64,000 nucleotides of DNA, taken from the NCBI RefSeq assembly GCF_030580935.1, contig NZ_JAUQOM010000002.1, positions 124,001 to 188,000 of the forward strand, written 5' to 3'. Under the pieces are notes generated by a model. It did not search any database. It was not told the DNA's origin and saw only the letters and a list, made by a program, of their open reading frames with translations. The translations under genes were made by a program, and so were the position numbers. The DNA comes from Sphingobium cyanobacteriorum (GTDB lineage: Bacteria > Pseudomonadota > Alphaproteobacteria > Sphingomonadales > Sphingomonadaceae). Every line of letters begins with the position of its first letter. Position 1 is the first letter of the stretch. Positions 19,046 to 28,332 of the stretch are shown here, one piece after another.

Positions 19046-19462
19046 TCACTCGGGCATTTCAGCGCCATATATGTCAAGATCAAGGACCAACCCTCGTCCT
19101 CCCATCATAGAAAGTGTATCCGGCTGGAGAGTTAGCCCTTCATTGCCGCTATGCATGAACAAGCCCGCGAATATTCGCCCGCGATAACGTGCGGCCAATG
19201 ACCGCCAAATTTCGAGATTGTTCGGCAGCGGCGATAACAGCCAGCCAATCTGACCATCGAGATCGGCTGGCTCGCACCGGTCAGCAACTAATCGCCATAC
19301 GCCGGTTCTGGCCGTCTTTTCGACACCTGAGCCTGTCAGCCAAACACCGCCCTTTCTGGTCCCGACTGTCGGCTCAATGCGAAGAAAGTTAGTGATCTCC
19401 TCTGGGTCAAGATCGTCGCCGTAAAAACCCAGCGTGGCGGCAGATTTGTGCAATATTCCCAT
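19046..19462 (-). CDS. DUF4279-family protein
   Basis: 138 residues matching the DUF4279 pattern: LGFYGDDLDPEEITNFLRIEPT at the N-terminus, a KGGVW turn, a W..LS-P linker and a C-terminal LDLDIYGAE strand. The function of the family is not known to me. The gene has visibly lower GC and A/T-rich flanks, next to two gene fragments, so it may have been acquired. The ATG start is at 19462. Confidence 0.75.
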   Translation of the reverse strand: MGILHKSAATLGFYGDDLDPEEITNFLRIEPTVGTRKGGVWLTGSGVEKTARTGVWRLVADRCEPADLDGQIGWLLSPLPNNLEIWRSLAARYRGRIFAGLFMHSGNEGLTLQPDTLSMMGGRGLVLDLDIYGAEMPE

Positions 19463-19538
19463 GTTTACGAACTAACAGAATTTTGTCTGCTTTGCATGGT
19501 GGTTCAACTGGAAGCCGTCCTTCCGCAATCCACCCAAA

Positions 19539-20060
19539 TCAGCCCCCCGCCCCCACATCCTCCAGCCCCTTCGCCGCGCGCACGCCTTCGCGGCCGCGCT
19601 GGGCGAGCGTTTGTTTGAGCGCGGTGGGGTGCGGGGCGATCAGGAAGCCGAAGCTGACCGTGCCGGCCTTCGTTTCCACCGCATGGTGCAGGCGGTGGGC
19701 CTGGACGATGCGCTTCATATAGGGCGATCGGGCGACATAGCGGTGCCTGACCCGCTGATGCACGATGATGTCGTGGAAGCCCAGATAAATGGCGCCATAG
19801 GCGGCGATGCCCGCGCCGATCGCGGTTGCCCAATCGCCCCAGCCCCATTGCACCCCGCCCAGCAGCATCAGGATGGAGGGGAGGGCGAAGATCACGAAAT
19901 ACAGGTCGTTCGCTTCCCACATGCCGGTGCGCGGGCGGTGGTGGCTGGCGTGGAGGAACCAGCCGGGGCCGTGCATCACCCAGCGGTGCATGACATAGGC
20001 GAACCCCTCCATCGCGGCGACGGTGGCAAGGAAGATGAGGGCAAGGGACAGGGCGGACAT
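19539..20060 (-). CDS. crtZ: Beta-carotene hydroxylase
   Basis: 173-residue integral-membrane di-iron enzyme that adds the 3 and 3' hydroxyls to beta-carotene (to zeaxanthin), a step toward the yellow nostoxanthin-type pigments of sphingomonads. All four His clusters of the family are present: HRWVMHG, HASHHRPR, FHDIIVHQRVRHR and HRLHHA. The hydrophobic helices between them fit the fatty-acid-hydroxylase-like fold. No other carotenoid gene is adjacent. Confidence 0.92.
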   Translation of the reverse strand: MSALSLALIFLATVAAMEGFAYVMHRWVMHGPGWFLHASHHRPRTGMWEANDLYFVIFALPSILMLLGGVQWGWGDWATAIGAGIAAYGAIYLGFHDIIVHQRVRHRYVARSPYMKRIVQAHRLHHAVETKAGTVSFGFLIAPHPTALKQTLAQRGREGVRAAKGLEDVGAGG

Positions 20061-20193
20061 GGCGGCAATATAGGGGCGGCGGGCGGCGGTGGCGACCCTG
20101 TAATGATGCGGATGCCATGCCCCTTCGTGCGTCCGGCTGGATCACCTCCCTTGCCTTCGCGCGGCGCGACCGGGGTGAAGCAGGGCGCGCGCG

Positions 20194-20227
20194 AAAAGGG
20201 CCGCGATCGCTGGCGCGGTCGCGGCCC
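20194..20227 (-). terminator. Rho-independent terminator of the porin gene
   Basis: 9-bp GC-rich stem (GGGCCGCGA with TCGCGGCCC) followed on the minus strand by TTTT, 27 bp after the stop of the TorF-type gene. Confidence 0.72.
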
Positions 20228-20253
20228 GGTTCACCCCCCTAAAGGTCAGGCGA

Positions 20254-21018
20254 TCAGAAAGCGGCGGTCAGGGTGCCGAACACGCCGGCCTTGCTGATAT
20301 TGTGGCCCGCCGGCGAATAGAGCGACTTGTCGGTGTCGACATAGGAGACGCCGAAGGTCAGATGCTCCCAGGTGTAGGTCGCGCCGATATTCCAGTCGGT
20401 ATATTCGTCGCCGATCGTCAGGTAGCTGGGCCCGAAGCTGTGGCCCAGATGCGCCGACACGCCGATCGGGGTGTCGGGGATGGATGCCGACAGGTCGCCC
20501 GCGACATAGAGATTGTCCTCCTTGCCATTGCCGACGGACAGCGCCTTCGCCTTGGGCGCGTAGTTGACGGTCAGCTTGGCGGTGGCGGGGCCGAACGTGC
20601 CCTTGACCGATGCATAAGGCTCAACGAAGTCGGTGTTGAGGCCGGCATTGCCCGGATAGTAATAATAGAGCACGCCCAGGTCGATCGTGGCGGCGCCCAC
20701 GGTGGTCGAATAACCGCCGATCAGGTCGAGTTCCTGATCCGATCCGGCCGCGACATAATCGTCGATCGAGCTGCCCCAGACCGAAGCGTAGAAGCCGGAC
20801 TTGTGGCTGACGGTGATGCCGCCTTGCAGCGCGAAATTCTTGTTGGTCTGCGAAATGCCGCGGAAGCGATAGTCGGTGACGACCGCCGCATTGCCGGTGA
20901 CGGTCAGTGCGGGCGCGGGCGCGTCCTGGGCCATGGCAGGCGCCGGGACGGCGGCGAGCGCACCGATGAGAGCGCCCAGGAAAAGAGGGGCCGAATGGCC
21001 GAGAATGGACTTACGCAT
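20254..21018 (-). CDS. TorF-family putative outer-membrane porin
   Basis: 254-residue outer-membrane beta-barrel of the TorF/Gcw_chp family. It has a signal peptide ending AMA-Q near residue 29, then the family hallmark VVTDYRFRGISQTNKNFALQGG and alternating beta strands to a C-terminal Phe (LTAAF). The start is ATG 21018, preceded by AAGGGGATTAGC. The transported solute is not known. It is transcribed alone, with its own terminator and a long leader region. Confidence 0.88.
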   Translation of the reverse strand: MRKSILGHSAPLFLGALIGALAAVPAPAMAQDAPAPALTVTGNAAVVTDYRFRGISQTNKNFALQGGITVSHKSGFYASVWGSSIDDYVAAGSDQELDLIGGYSTTVGAATIDLGVLYYYYPGNAGLNTDFVEPYASVKGTFGPATAKLTVNYAPKAKALSVGNGKEDNLYVAGDLSASIPDTPIGVSAHLGHSFGPSYLTIGDEYTDWNIGATYTWEHLTFGVSYVDTDKSLYSPAGHNISKAGVFGTLTAAF

Positions 21019-21183
21019 GCTAATCCCCTTGATGGTTCTGCGATCGTCCCGCCTGCGTCCAGGCGCCCGCCTCTCTGCTTCCCCCGCTTGGGATGGGCCG
21101 GCTGCCTCAACCCGTGTGGAAATGCCTTTCCTCGTTGCGGTGCACAAGAAATTATTGCTGCTTAATGTCTTTTGCTGCCATAA

Positions 21184-21201
21184 TGTTGCTACTCTGCAAC
21201 A
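21184..21201. promoter_or_regulatory. Inverted repeat TGTTGC-N6-GCAACA upstream of the porin gene
   Basis: Perfect 6-bp arms with a 6-base centre, about 165-185 bp upstream of the porin start and just beyond the stop of metC. It could be a regulator site. No regulator is identified. Confidence 0.3.
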
Positions 21202-21211
21202 AAATGCGGGG

Positions 21212-22468
21212 TTAGCCCGCCGGGCCGCCGGGGTCGGCTTCCCTTCCGTCCCGCACGGCCCGGAAACGGGCGAGTCCGGCGGCAAGGTCGGCGATCAGGT
21301 CGGCCGGGTCTTCCAGGCCGATATGAAGGCGGATGGCGGGGCCGGCCGCCTGCCATTGCGTCGCGCTGCGATAGCGGGCGGGATCGACGGGCAGGGCGAG
21401 GCTTTCGAAACCGCCCCAGCTATAGCCGATGCCGAAATGGGCAAGGCCGTCGATCATGGCGGCGCGGGCCGCTTCGTCCCCCCCGTCCAGGATGAAGCTG
21501 AACAGGCCGGTCGATCCTGAAAAATCGCGCTGCCACATGGCATGGCCGGGGCAGTCGGGCAGCGCGGGGTGCAGGACGCGGGCGACCTCCGGCTGGTCGT
21601 TCAGCCACCGGGCGATGGCGATGGCGCTGTCCTGATGCTGTCGCAGCCGGATGCCCAGCGTGCGCAGGCCGCGGCTGGCGAGCCAGGCGTCGTCGGGGCT
21701 GACCATCTGGCCGAACAGATAGGCGGTCTGGCGAATGGGGCCGAACCAGTCGGCGGTGGCGGTCACGCTGCCCATCATCACGTCGCTATGGCCGACGATA
21801 TATTTGGTGCAGGCCAGGATGGAAATGTCCACGCCATGGGCCAGCGCCGGGAAATAGAGCGGCGTCGCCCAGGTGTTGTCGATCAGGGTGACGACCCCGT
21901 TCGCCTTCGCCCAGGCGGTCAGCGCGGGCACGTCCTGCACCTCGAACGTCAGGCTGCCGGGGCTTTCGAGGAAGAGGGCGCGGATCGGGCCGCCTGCCAG
22001 ATGGGCATCGAGCGAGATGCTCGCGGGATCATAATAGATCGTTTCGATACCGTAATTGTCCAGCAATTGGGTACAGAAAGCGCGGGTCGGATCATAGGCG
22101 CTGTCCACCATCAGCAGCCGGTCGCCCGGTTTCAGCACCGCCATCAGCGCGCAGGCGATCGCCGCGACGCCCGACGGATAGAGCATCGTGCCCGCCGCCC
22201 CCGGCTCCATTTCGGTGAGCGCGTCGGCAAGGGACCAGGCGGTCGGCGTGCCCTTGCGCCCGTAGAACAGGCGCTCATGCGTGCTGCTGCCCGCCGCTTT
22301 GCGCAAATGGGCAACATCGTCATAAAGGATGGTCGATGCGCGCCACACCGGGGGGCTGACGATCGCGCCGGGCTGGCCGGGCATCCCCGTCCATTCGGGC
22401 TTGCGCCCGGCCTGGGCGAGTTGCGTGAGCGGCCTGCGCCCATCCTTGCCGGAAGCATCGTCCTTCAT
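21212..22468 (-). CDS. metC: Cystathionine beta-lyase
   Basis: 418-residue PLP enzyme of the Cys/Met metabolism family (fold type I), predicted to cleave cystathionine to homocysteine in methionine synthesis. The PLP Lys is in CTKYIVGHSD, the Tyr/Gly-rich N-terminal FYGRKGTPT and the PSGVAAI loop match, and LIDNTWATP holds the pyridine-binding Asp. The Trp in SWGGFESL favours beta-lyase over gamma-lyase. The start at 22468 overlaps the sulfurtransferase stop by 4 bp. Confidence 0.88.
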   Translation of the reverse strand: MKDDASGKDGRRPLTQLAQAGRKPEWTGMPGQPGAIVSPPVWRASTILYDDVAHLRKAAGSSTHERLFYGRKGTPTAWSLADALTEMEPGAAGTMLYPSGVAAIACALMAVLKPGDRLLMVDSAYDPTRAFCTQLLDNYGIETIYYDPASISLDAHLAGGPIRALFLESPGSLTFEVQDVPALTAWAKANGVVTLIDNTWATPLYFPALAHGVDISILACTKYIVGHSDVMMGSVTATADWFGPIRQTAYLFGQMVSPDDAWLASRGLRTLGIRLRQHQDSAIAIARWLNDQPEVARVLHPALPDCPGHAMWQRDFSGSTGLFSFILDGGDEAARAAMIDGLAHFGIGYSWGGFESLALPVDPARYRSATQWQAAGPAIRLHIGLEDPADLIADLAAGLARFRAVRDGREADPGGPAG

Positions 22469-23310
22469 GCGGCACCTGTCACTTTCGGTGTCACAGGGTC
22501 CAGGCCCCATTCGGCCCAACTGCCGTCATACAGGGCGATATCGGTCTTGCCGAGCGTTTCGAGGCCGGCAAGCAGGATGGCGGCGGTGACGCCGCTGCCG
22601 CAGGTGGTGATGACGGGGCGGGACAGGTCGATGCCGGCCGCTGCATACAGGGCGCGCAGTTGGTCGGGGGATTTCAGGCTGTTGTCGGCGGCGAACAGGG
22701 CGGAATAGGGCAGGTTGCGCGCGCCGGGGATATGGCCGGACGCCATGCCGGGGCGCGGTTCCGCCTCCGCGCCGGTGAATCGGCCCGCGCCGCGCGCGTC
22801 CAGCACCTGGCTTGCGCCGCTGTCCAGATTGGCGAGCATATCGGCCTTGGTGCGGACCTGCGCCCGGTCGATCCGGGCGATGGCGGTGCCGGGCGCGGGG
22901 CTGGCTGGGCCGCTGTGCGTGGCGCGCCCTTCCGCCACCCATTTGGGCAGGCCGCCGTCGAGGATCGCGACCGATGCGCCCACGCCATAAAGGCGCATCA
23001 TCCACCATGCGCGCGCGGCGCTGCGGATCGGGCTGTTGTCGTACAGGATGACGCGGCTGTCGGCGTCGATGCCGACCGCCTGCACGCGCTGCGTCATGAG
23101 GGGGTCGGGCGGGAGCGTATGGGGCGCGGGCGCGTCCGGGTCGGCCAGCGTGTCGAGGTCGAGAAAGGCCGCGCCGGGGATATGGGCGGCCTCGAATTCC
23201 GCGCGGGCGTCGCGCGGGGTGCCGGGCAGGAACAGCGTTGCGTCGATGATGCGCAGATCAGGCTGGCCCAATTGGGCCGCGAGGTCTGCGGTGGACAGGA
23301 AAATGGTCAT
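22465..23310 (-). CDS. sseA: Sulfurtransferase, 3-mercaptopyruvate/thiosulfate type
   Basis: 281 residues, two rhodanese domains in tandem. The first (about 1-130) is the inactive structural domain, with YDNSPIRSAARAWWMMRLYG. The second (about 150-275) carries the catalytic Cys in the loop CGSGVTA, whose form suggests mercaptopyruvate rather than thiosulfate as substrate. It is co-transcribed with metC, linking it to sulfur amino-acid metabolism. The ATG at 23310 follows AAGGA. Confidence 0.9.
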   Translation of the reverse strand: MTIFLSTADLAAQLGQPDLRIIDATLFLPGTPRDARAEFEAAHIPGAAFLDLDTLADPDAPAPHTLPPDPLMTQRVQAVGIDADSRVILYDNSPIRSAARAWWMMRLYGVGASVAILDGGLPKWVAEGRATHSGPASPAPGTAIARIDRAQVRTKADMLANLDSGASQVLDARGAGRFTGAEAEPRPGMASGHIPGARNLPYSALFAADNSLKSPDQLRALYAAAGIDLSRPVITTCGSGVTAAILLAGLETLGKTDIALYDGSWAEWGLDPVTPKVTGAA

Positions 23311-23376
23311 GCGGCGTCCTTCGGTCCCTTGATGCGCGCCTGTCTCGGAGCGGGATGACGTCAGATTGACCCACGC

Positions 23377-23446
23377 CGTCATTGCAAGCGCAGCGCGGCG
23401 ATCCACTGGAGCGCGCATGGATTGCTTCGCTGCGCGCGCAAGGACG
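23377..23446. repeat. Extragenic palindrome (GTCATTGC...GCAAGGAC type)
   Basis: Two long imperfect arms: CGTCATTGCAAGCGCAGCG, and downstream GATTGCTTCGCTGCGCGCGCAAGGACG. They fold into one large hairpin upstream of sseA. A shorter copy of the same motif (CGTCATTGCGAGCG) is at 55559-55588, so this is a dispersed repeat family. Confidence 0.6.
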
Positions 23447-23509
23447 AATCAACCCTGTGTCGTCGGACACTAGAGCGGGACCGCCAGCGATTAAAGGGCG
23501 TTGCGCTGA

Positions 23510-24796
23510 TCAGGCCGGCGTCAGTTCCGCGGCCGCGCGGGCCGCGGCGCGGCGATACTGGCGCGGCCCCTGGTCGAGGCGCAAGGGCGCAAGGCGATCG
23601 GCCGGGGGTTCCTGTTCCTGCCCGACGATGAAGGCGCGGGCGGTGCGGCCCTGGCCCGGATCGGCGTCCCGCCGGTCCCAGCGATAGGCCATGTCAAAGG
23701 CGGTCAGCGGGATCAGCAGGCTGCGCTGGCCCATGGTGACGGGCACGATATCCTCTGGCGCAAGGCGCAGTTCGCCGGTCAGTTGCACGGTTTCGCCGGG
23801 CGCGATGCCCACCGCGCTGTGCAGCGGCAGGCCGTCGTCGCCGCTGAAGAAGCGCTGGAGCAGGGCGGCCTGCTGTGCGCCGGCATTGCCCACGATGCCG
23901 CGAATCAGGATGTCCTGTGCCGGCCGGTTGCCGCGATTGTGCAGGATCAGGCCGTACTGGATGGTCACGCCGATCATCGAATAGCGCGCCTGCCCGACGG
24001 CCATGTCCATGTCGATCCAGGGTCGGTCGGTTTCGTCGGGCGTGGATGGCGCGGATGCGGGCGGGACGGCGGCGGCCGGCTGTTCCGGGACCGGCCTGGC
24101 CGGAGACGGGACCGGAGAAGATGGGGCCGGGGCCGGAGAGGGGGGCGCGGCGGCGGGCGTTGGCGCTGCCAGTGCTTTGGCCGGACGGCGCCGCCGCAGC
24201 AGGAAGAAGGCGGCCAGCGGGATCAGCGCCAGCGCGGCGCCGATGATCCAGGCGCGGGGTATATCCTGGTCGTCGGCCGGGACAGGGGCAGGCACAGCTA
24301 CGGGAACGGGCGCAGGGGCGGCGACCGGCGCGGCCGCTTCCCCCGCGTTGGTCACGGGGGCCGGGGGTGGCGTCCGCACCGGAGCGACCGGCGCGCTCTG
24401 GCTGACCGCTTCGCCTGCGGCATCCGGTGCCGCCGTCGTCCGTGGTGCGGGGCGCTGGATGCGCGGTTCAGCCGGGGCGGTGCGGGCGGAAGCGGGGGAT
24501 GCAGGGGCGGGCCGGGGCGCAGGCTGGGGGACGGGCTGCACTGTCGTCATTGGCGCCACTGGCGGCGCGACCGTGGGCGCGACCGCCGGCGGCGCGGCGC
24601 GCGGCGTCACCGGATCGCGATAGACGTTGAGTTCCGGTCCCTGCCGGTTCGCGTCGGGCGCGGTGCCGGCGGGCGGGATCGACAGGCCGGTGGCGGGCGC
24701 CTCCGCCTGCTGGGCAAGGACAGGCCCAGGGAGGACAGGCGCAGGCACAAGCACAAGCAGCGCGGCGAACAGCAACGGACGGATGATGGACCCCAT
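23510..24796 (-). CDS. Exported Pro/Ala-rich protein with one central transmembrane helix
   Basis: 428 residues: signal peptide (1-29, ending LAQ), about 150 residues of low-complexity Pro/Ala/Val linker, a transmembrane helix (IIGAALALIPLAAFFLL) followed by RRRR, a second Pro/Ala linker, then a folded C-terminal domain (about 270-400) with beta-rich sequence (IGVTIQYGLILHNRGNRPAQDI, IAPGETVQLTGELRL). That domain resembles immunoglobulin-like cytosolic or periplasmic modules. Function unknown. Start ATG 24796 begins the signal peptide. Confidence 0.72.
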   Translation of the reverse strand: MGSIIRPLLFAALLVLVPAPVLPGPVLAQQAEAPATGLSIPPAGTAPDANRQGPELNVYRDPVTPRAAPPAVAPTVAPPVAPMTTVQPVPQPAPRPAPASPASARTAPAEPRIQRPAPRTTAAPDAAGEAVSQSAPVAPVRTPPPAPVTNAGEAAAPVAAPAPVPVAVPAPVPADDQDIPRAWIIGAALALIPLAAFFLLRRRRPAKALAAPTPAAAPPSPAPAPSSPVPSPARPVPEQPAAAVPPASAPSTPDETDRPWIDMDMAVGQARYSMIGVTIQYGLILHNRGNRPAQDILIRGIVGNAGAQQAALLQRFFSGDDGLPLHSAVGIAPGETVQLTGELRLAPEDIVPVTMGQRSLLIPLTAFDMAYRWDRRDADPGQGRTARAFIVGQEQEPPADRLAPLRLDQGPRQYRRAAARAAAELTPA

Positions 24797-24885
24797 GAGC
24801 GTGGCAAGGCACAAGAATGGCTGAACTGCAAGTGAACAATGCGAAGGCGATGACATCAGCCGTGCAATGGCGTAGATGGCCGCGC

Positions 24886-25347
24886 ATGACCGACCTTCCC
24901 ATCCCCCCCCTGCATCTGGGCCAGACCAGCGCCCTGCCCGCCAGCCCGGAAGCGGCGGTGCTGGACTATGTGCCCAATCCGCGCCCCGGCAAACCCTATC
25001 TTGTGCGTTTCACCGCGCCGGAATTCACCTCGCTCTGCCCGGTGACGGGACAGCCCGACTTTGCCCATCTGGTGATCGACTATGCACCCGCTGCAACGAT
25101 CGTCGAATCGAAGTCGTTGAAGCTGTTCCTGGGCGCGTTCCGCAACCATGCCGCCTTCCATGAAGATTGCACCGTGGGCATCGGCGAGCGGCTGTTCGCC
25201 GAGATGGCCCCGGTCTGGCTGCGCATCGGCGGCTACTGGTATCCGCGCGGCGGCATCCCGATCGACGTGTTCTGGCAATCGGGCGAGCCGCCGGCGGGCC
25301 TGTGGCTGCCCGCGCAGGACGTGCCGGGCTACAGAGGGCGGGGGTGA
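24886..25347 (+). CDS. queF: NADPH-dependent 7-cyano-7-deazaguanine reductase
   Basis: 153-residue single-domain QueF that reduces preQ0 to preQ1 for queuosine in tRNA. The QueF signature ESKSLKLFL is followed by FRNHAAFHE. The catalytic Cys51 is in [12 protein letters not shown], with the proton donor Asp58. Start ATG 24886 gives the normal length. Earlier in-frame ATGs at 24817 and 24850 would overlap the neighbouring divergent region. A queuosine-precursor transporter lies elsewhere in the window (44255-44926). Confidence 0.94.
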   Translation: MTDLPIPPLHLGQTSALPASPEAAVLDYVPNPRPGKPYLVRFTAPEFTSLCPVTGQPDFAHLVIDYAPAATIVESKSLKLFLGAFRNHAAFHEDCTVGIGERLFAEMAPVWLRIGGYWYPRGGIPIDVFWQSGEPPAGLWLPAQDVPGYRGRG

Positions 25348-25599
25348 ACGCCGTTGGTGCAGGGCGGCGCTGCGTTTTTCTCTGCGTCTGAAGGTTGCGA
25401 TGCCCGTCATCCGTGCGTGAGAGGGGCGTCGCAACAGGCGCCTGCGCCCACTGTTTGACGAACGACCAACAATGTTCGACCAACGACATGGGCGCATGCA
25501 TGCGTCGCTTGACCGATGCAGCGAAACGGCCGATCCCGCGTTTATCGCGCGCGAGGGAATATTGTCTCATCGCGCCCTTCTGACGTGTCGGAGTCGTCC

Positions 25600-28233
25600 A
25601 TGTCCTTCAAGAAAGTCCTGCCGCTGCTGATTGCGGCCGCCCCGCTCGCCCTGCTGTCGCCCGCACTGGCCCAGACGGCACCCGCCGGCCCGGCCGCCGG
25701 CATCACCACCCAGTTGCCGCGCGGCGCGGCGCCCAGCCATTATGCGATCGAAGTGACGCCCGATGCGGCGAAGCTGACATTCACCGGCAAGGCGACGATC
25801 GACGTGAGCGTCGCCACCACGCTGCCGGCGCTCGTGCTGAACGCGGCCGATCTGACCTTCTCCGCCGTCACCCTGACGCCTGCCAAGGGCAGGGCGATCA
25901 AGGGCACCGCGAAGGTCGATGCCGACGCGCAGACCGTGACGTTCGATTTCGGCCAGCCGATCGCGCCCGGCCGCTACATGGTCGACATCGCCTATGCCGG
26001 CATCATCAACCAACAGGCGAACGGCCTGTTCGCGCTCGATTATACCGACAATGCCGGCGCGGCGAAGCGCGCCCTCTTCACCCAGTTCGAAGCGCCCGAC
26101 GCGCGCCGCTTCGTGCCGGGCTGGGACGAACCGAGCTACAAGGCGACGTTCGACCTGTCCGCCGTCATCCCGACCGGCCAACTGGCGGTCGGCAACATGC
26201 CGGTCAAGGCGACCAAGGATCTGGGCGGCGGCAAGAGCCTGGTGACGTTCGGCACCAGCCCCAAAATGTCCTCCTACCTGCTGTTCTTCGGCCTGGGCGA
26301 ACTGGACCGGGCGACGAAGATGGCGGGCAATACCGAAGTGGGCGTCATCACCGGCAAGGGCAATACGGGCAAGGCGCAACTGGCGCTCGACGCATCGGCC
26401 AGCATACTGCCCTGGTTCAACGACTATTTCGGCGTCCCCTATCCGCTGCCCAAGCTGGATAATGTCGCTGGCCCCGGCCAGAGCCAGTTTTTCAGCGCGA
26501 TGGAAAATTGGGGTGCGATCTTCACCTTCGAACGCGCGCTGCTGGTCGACCCGCGCTTCACCTCCGAAGCGACCAAGCGCCGCATTTACGAAACCGTCGC
26601 GCATGAAATGGCGCATCAATGGTTCGGCGACCTCGTCACCATGGCGTGGTGGGACGATCTGTGGCTGAACGAGGGCTTTGCAAGCTGGATGGCGACCAAG
26701 GTGACGGACAAGCTGCAACCCGACTGGGAAATGCTGCTGACCCGCGTGGACGGGCGCGAAGCGGCGATGAGCCTCGATTCGCTCGCCACCACGCACCCGG
26801 TCGTGCAGAAGATCACCACCGTCGACCAGGTGAACCAGGCGTTCGACGCCATCACCTATCAGAAGGGCGAAGCGGTCATCACCATGCTGGAAGGCTATGC
26901 CGGCGAAGATGCGTGGAAGACGGGCATCCAAGCCTATATGAAGGCGCACGCCTATGGCAACACCGTGACCGACGACCTGTGGAAAGCGGTCGAGGGCGCG
27001 GGGGCCAAGGGGCTGGTTGCCATCGCGCATGATTTCACCAGCCAGCCGGGCATTCCGCTGGTCACGGTGGACAGCGCCATGTGCAAGGGCGGATCGACCG
27101 TCCTGACGCTGAGCCAGAGCGAGTTCAGCCGCGACCAGAAGGACAAGGCGCCGCTCAAGTGGAACGTGCCGGTCAAGGCGCAGACGATTGGCGGCGAAGC
27201 GCAGCGGCTGATCCTGCAGGGCAAGGGCACGGTGACGCTGCCGGGCTGCGGCGCCTATGTCGTCAATGCGGGGCAGACGGGCTATTATCGCTCGCTCTAT
27301 CCGGCGGCCAATGTGCAGGCGCTGGCGAAGGATTTTACCAGGCTGGCGAGCATCGACCAGACCGGGCTGCTGGCGGATAATTTCCAGCTTGGCCTGGGCG
27401 GTTATCAGCCGATCGGGCTGGCGATGGACCTGATCGATGCCGTGCCCGCGACGGCGACACCCGCCGTGATGGCGGAAGTGCCGGGCTATCTGGCAAGCGC
27501 CCACGCCATGCTGGAAAGCGACAAGGCGGCGCAGGGCCGGGTGCTGGCCTATGCCTCGGCCAGGCTGGGGCCAGTGCTGACCGGCATCGGCTATGACGCA
27601 AAGCCGGGTGAAGGCGCGCAGGTGCCGGTGCTGCGGCAGGCGCTGGTGGTGACGCTGGGCGACATGGGCGACAGGGCGGTGGTGGCGGAGGCCAACCGCC
27701 GCTTCGCCCAGCCCGCCCTGCTCGACGGGCCGCTGCGCAACACCTGGCTGTCGATCATCGCGAAGAACGCCGATCAGGCGACCTGGGACAAGCTGCGCGC
27801 GCTGGCCAAGGGCGCAAAGACCGACCTGGAAAAGAGCAGCACCTATGCGCTGCTGGGCGGCGCGAAGGACGAGAAGCTGGCGGCGCAGGCACTGGACCTG
27901 GCCCTGACCGACGAGCCGGGCAAGACGACGAGCGCGGCGATCATTGCCCAGGTGGGCGCGGAGCATCCGATGCTGGCGGTCGATTATGTGCTGGCCCATC
28001 GCGCGCAATATGAGGCGCTGATCGACGTGTCGGCGCGCAGCCAGGCGCTGGCGCGGCTGGGCGGCGGGTCGGCCGACCCGGCGATGGCGACCAAGCTGGA
28101 CGCCTATGCCACCCGTTATCTGACGCCCGAATCGCGCAAGGTGGTGGACCGCGCCATCTCCGCCATCAGGACGCGGATCGAAACGCGCAGCCGGTTGCAG
28201 GCGCCGCTGACGGCTTGGTTCGCGGGGAAATAG
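25600..28233 (+). CDS. Exported M1-family zinc aminopeptidase
   Basis: 877 residues with a signal peptide (1-22, ALA-Q). It contains the M1 catalytic domain with the substrate-binding FSAMENWGAI (GAMEN equivalent), the zinc motif HEMAHQW at 335-341 and the third ligand Glu in NEGFASW. A long C-terminal ERAP1-like helical domain follows. It is predicted to trim peptides in the periplasm. The start is ATG 25600; the open frame upstream to 25516 does not encode a signal peptide. The gene ends in a clear terminator. Confidence 0.93.
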   Translation: MSFKKVLPLLIAAAPLALLSPALAQTAPAGPAAGITTQLPRGAAPSHYAIEVTPDAAKLTFTGKATIDVSVATTLPALVLNAADLTFSAVTLTPAKGRAIKGTAKVDADAQTVTFDFGQPIAPGRYMVDIAYAGIINQQANGLFALDYTDNAGAAKRALFTQFEAPDARRFVPGWDEPSYKATFDLSAVIPTGQLAVGNMPVKATKDLGGGKSLVTFGTSPKMSSYLLFFGLGELDRATKMAGNTEVGVITGKGNTGKAQLALDASASILPWFNDYFGVPYPLPKLDNVAGPGQSQFFSAMENWGAIFTFERALLVDPRFTSEATKRRIYETVAHEMAHQWFGDLVTMAWWDDLWLNEGFASWMATKVTDKLQPDWEMLLTRVDGREAAMSLDSLATTHPVVQKITTVDQVNQAFDAITYQKGEAVITMLEGYAGEDAWKTGIQAYMKAHAYGNTVTDDLWKAVEGAGAKGLVAIAHDFTSQPGIPLVTVDSAMCKGGSTVLTLSQSEFSRDQKDKAPLKWNVPVKAQTIGGEAQRLILQGKGTVTLPGCGAYVVNAGQTGYYRSLYPAANVQALAKDFTRLASIDQTGLLADNFQLGLGGYQPIGLAMDLIDAVPATATPAVMAEVPGYLASAHAMLESDKAAQGRVLAYASARLGPVLTGIGYDAKPGEGAQVPVLRQALVVTLGDMGDRAVVAEANRRFAQPALLDGPLRNTWLSIIAKNADQATWDKLRALAKGAKTDLEKSSTYALLGGAKDEKLAAQALDLALTDEPGKTTSAAIIAQVGAEHPMLAVDYVLAHRAQYEALIDVSARSQALARLGGGSADPAMATKLDAYATRYLTPESRKVVDRAISAIRTRIETRSRLQAPLTAWFAGK

Positions 28234-28242
28234 GCAGGCGGG

Positions 28243-28272
28243 AAGGGCGGTGGCGCGATCCACCGCCCTTTT
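28243..28272 (+). terminator. Rho-independent terminator of the aminopeptidase gene
   Basis: 11-bp stem (AAGGGCGGTGG with CCACCGCCCTT), 6-base loop, then TTTT, starting 10 bp after the stop codon. Confidence 0.82.
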
Positions 28273-28332
28273 GTGATCGGGTTTGTGATCGGGCGATCAT
28301 GGGGGCAAAGCCCGCGCCTTGCGCCCCGCGCC

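Noticed and set aside
18766..19083. 105-codon minus-strand frame next to the DUF4279 gene
   Set aside because: No ribosome binding site, no recognisable sequence, and it overlaps a more protein-like plus-strand frame.
25567..28263. 898-codon open frame on the minus strand, antisense to the M1 aminopeptidase
   Set aside because: A long frame open only because of high GC at third codon positions. Its translation is His/Arg-rich without domains, while the plus strand holds a complete enzyme.
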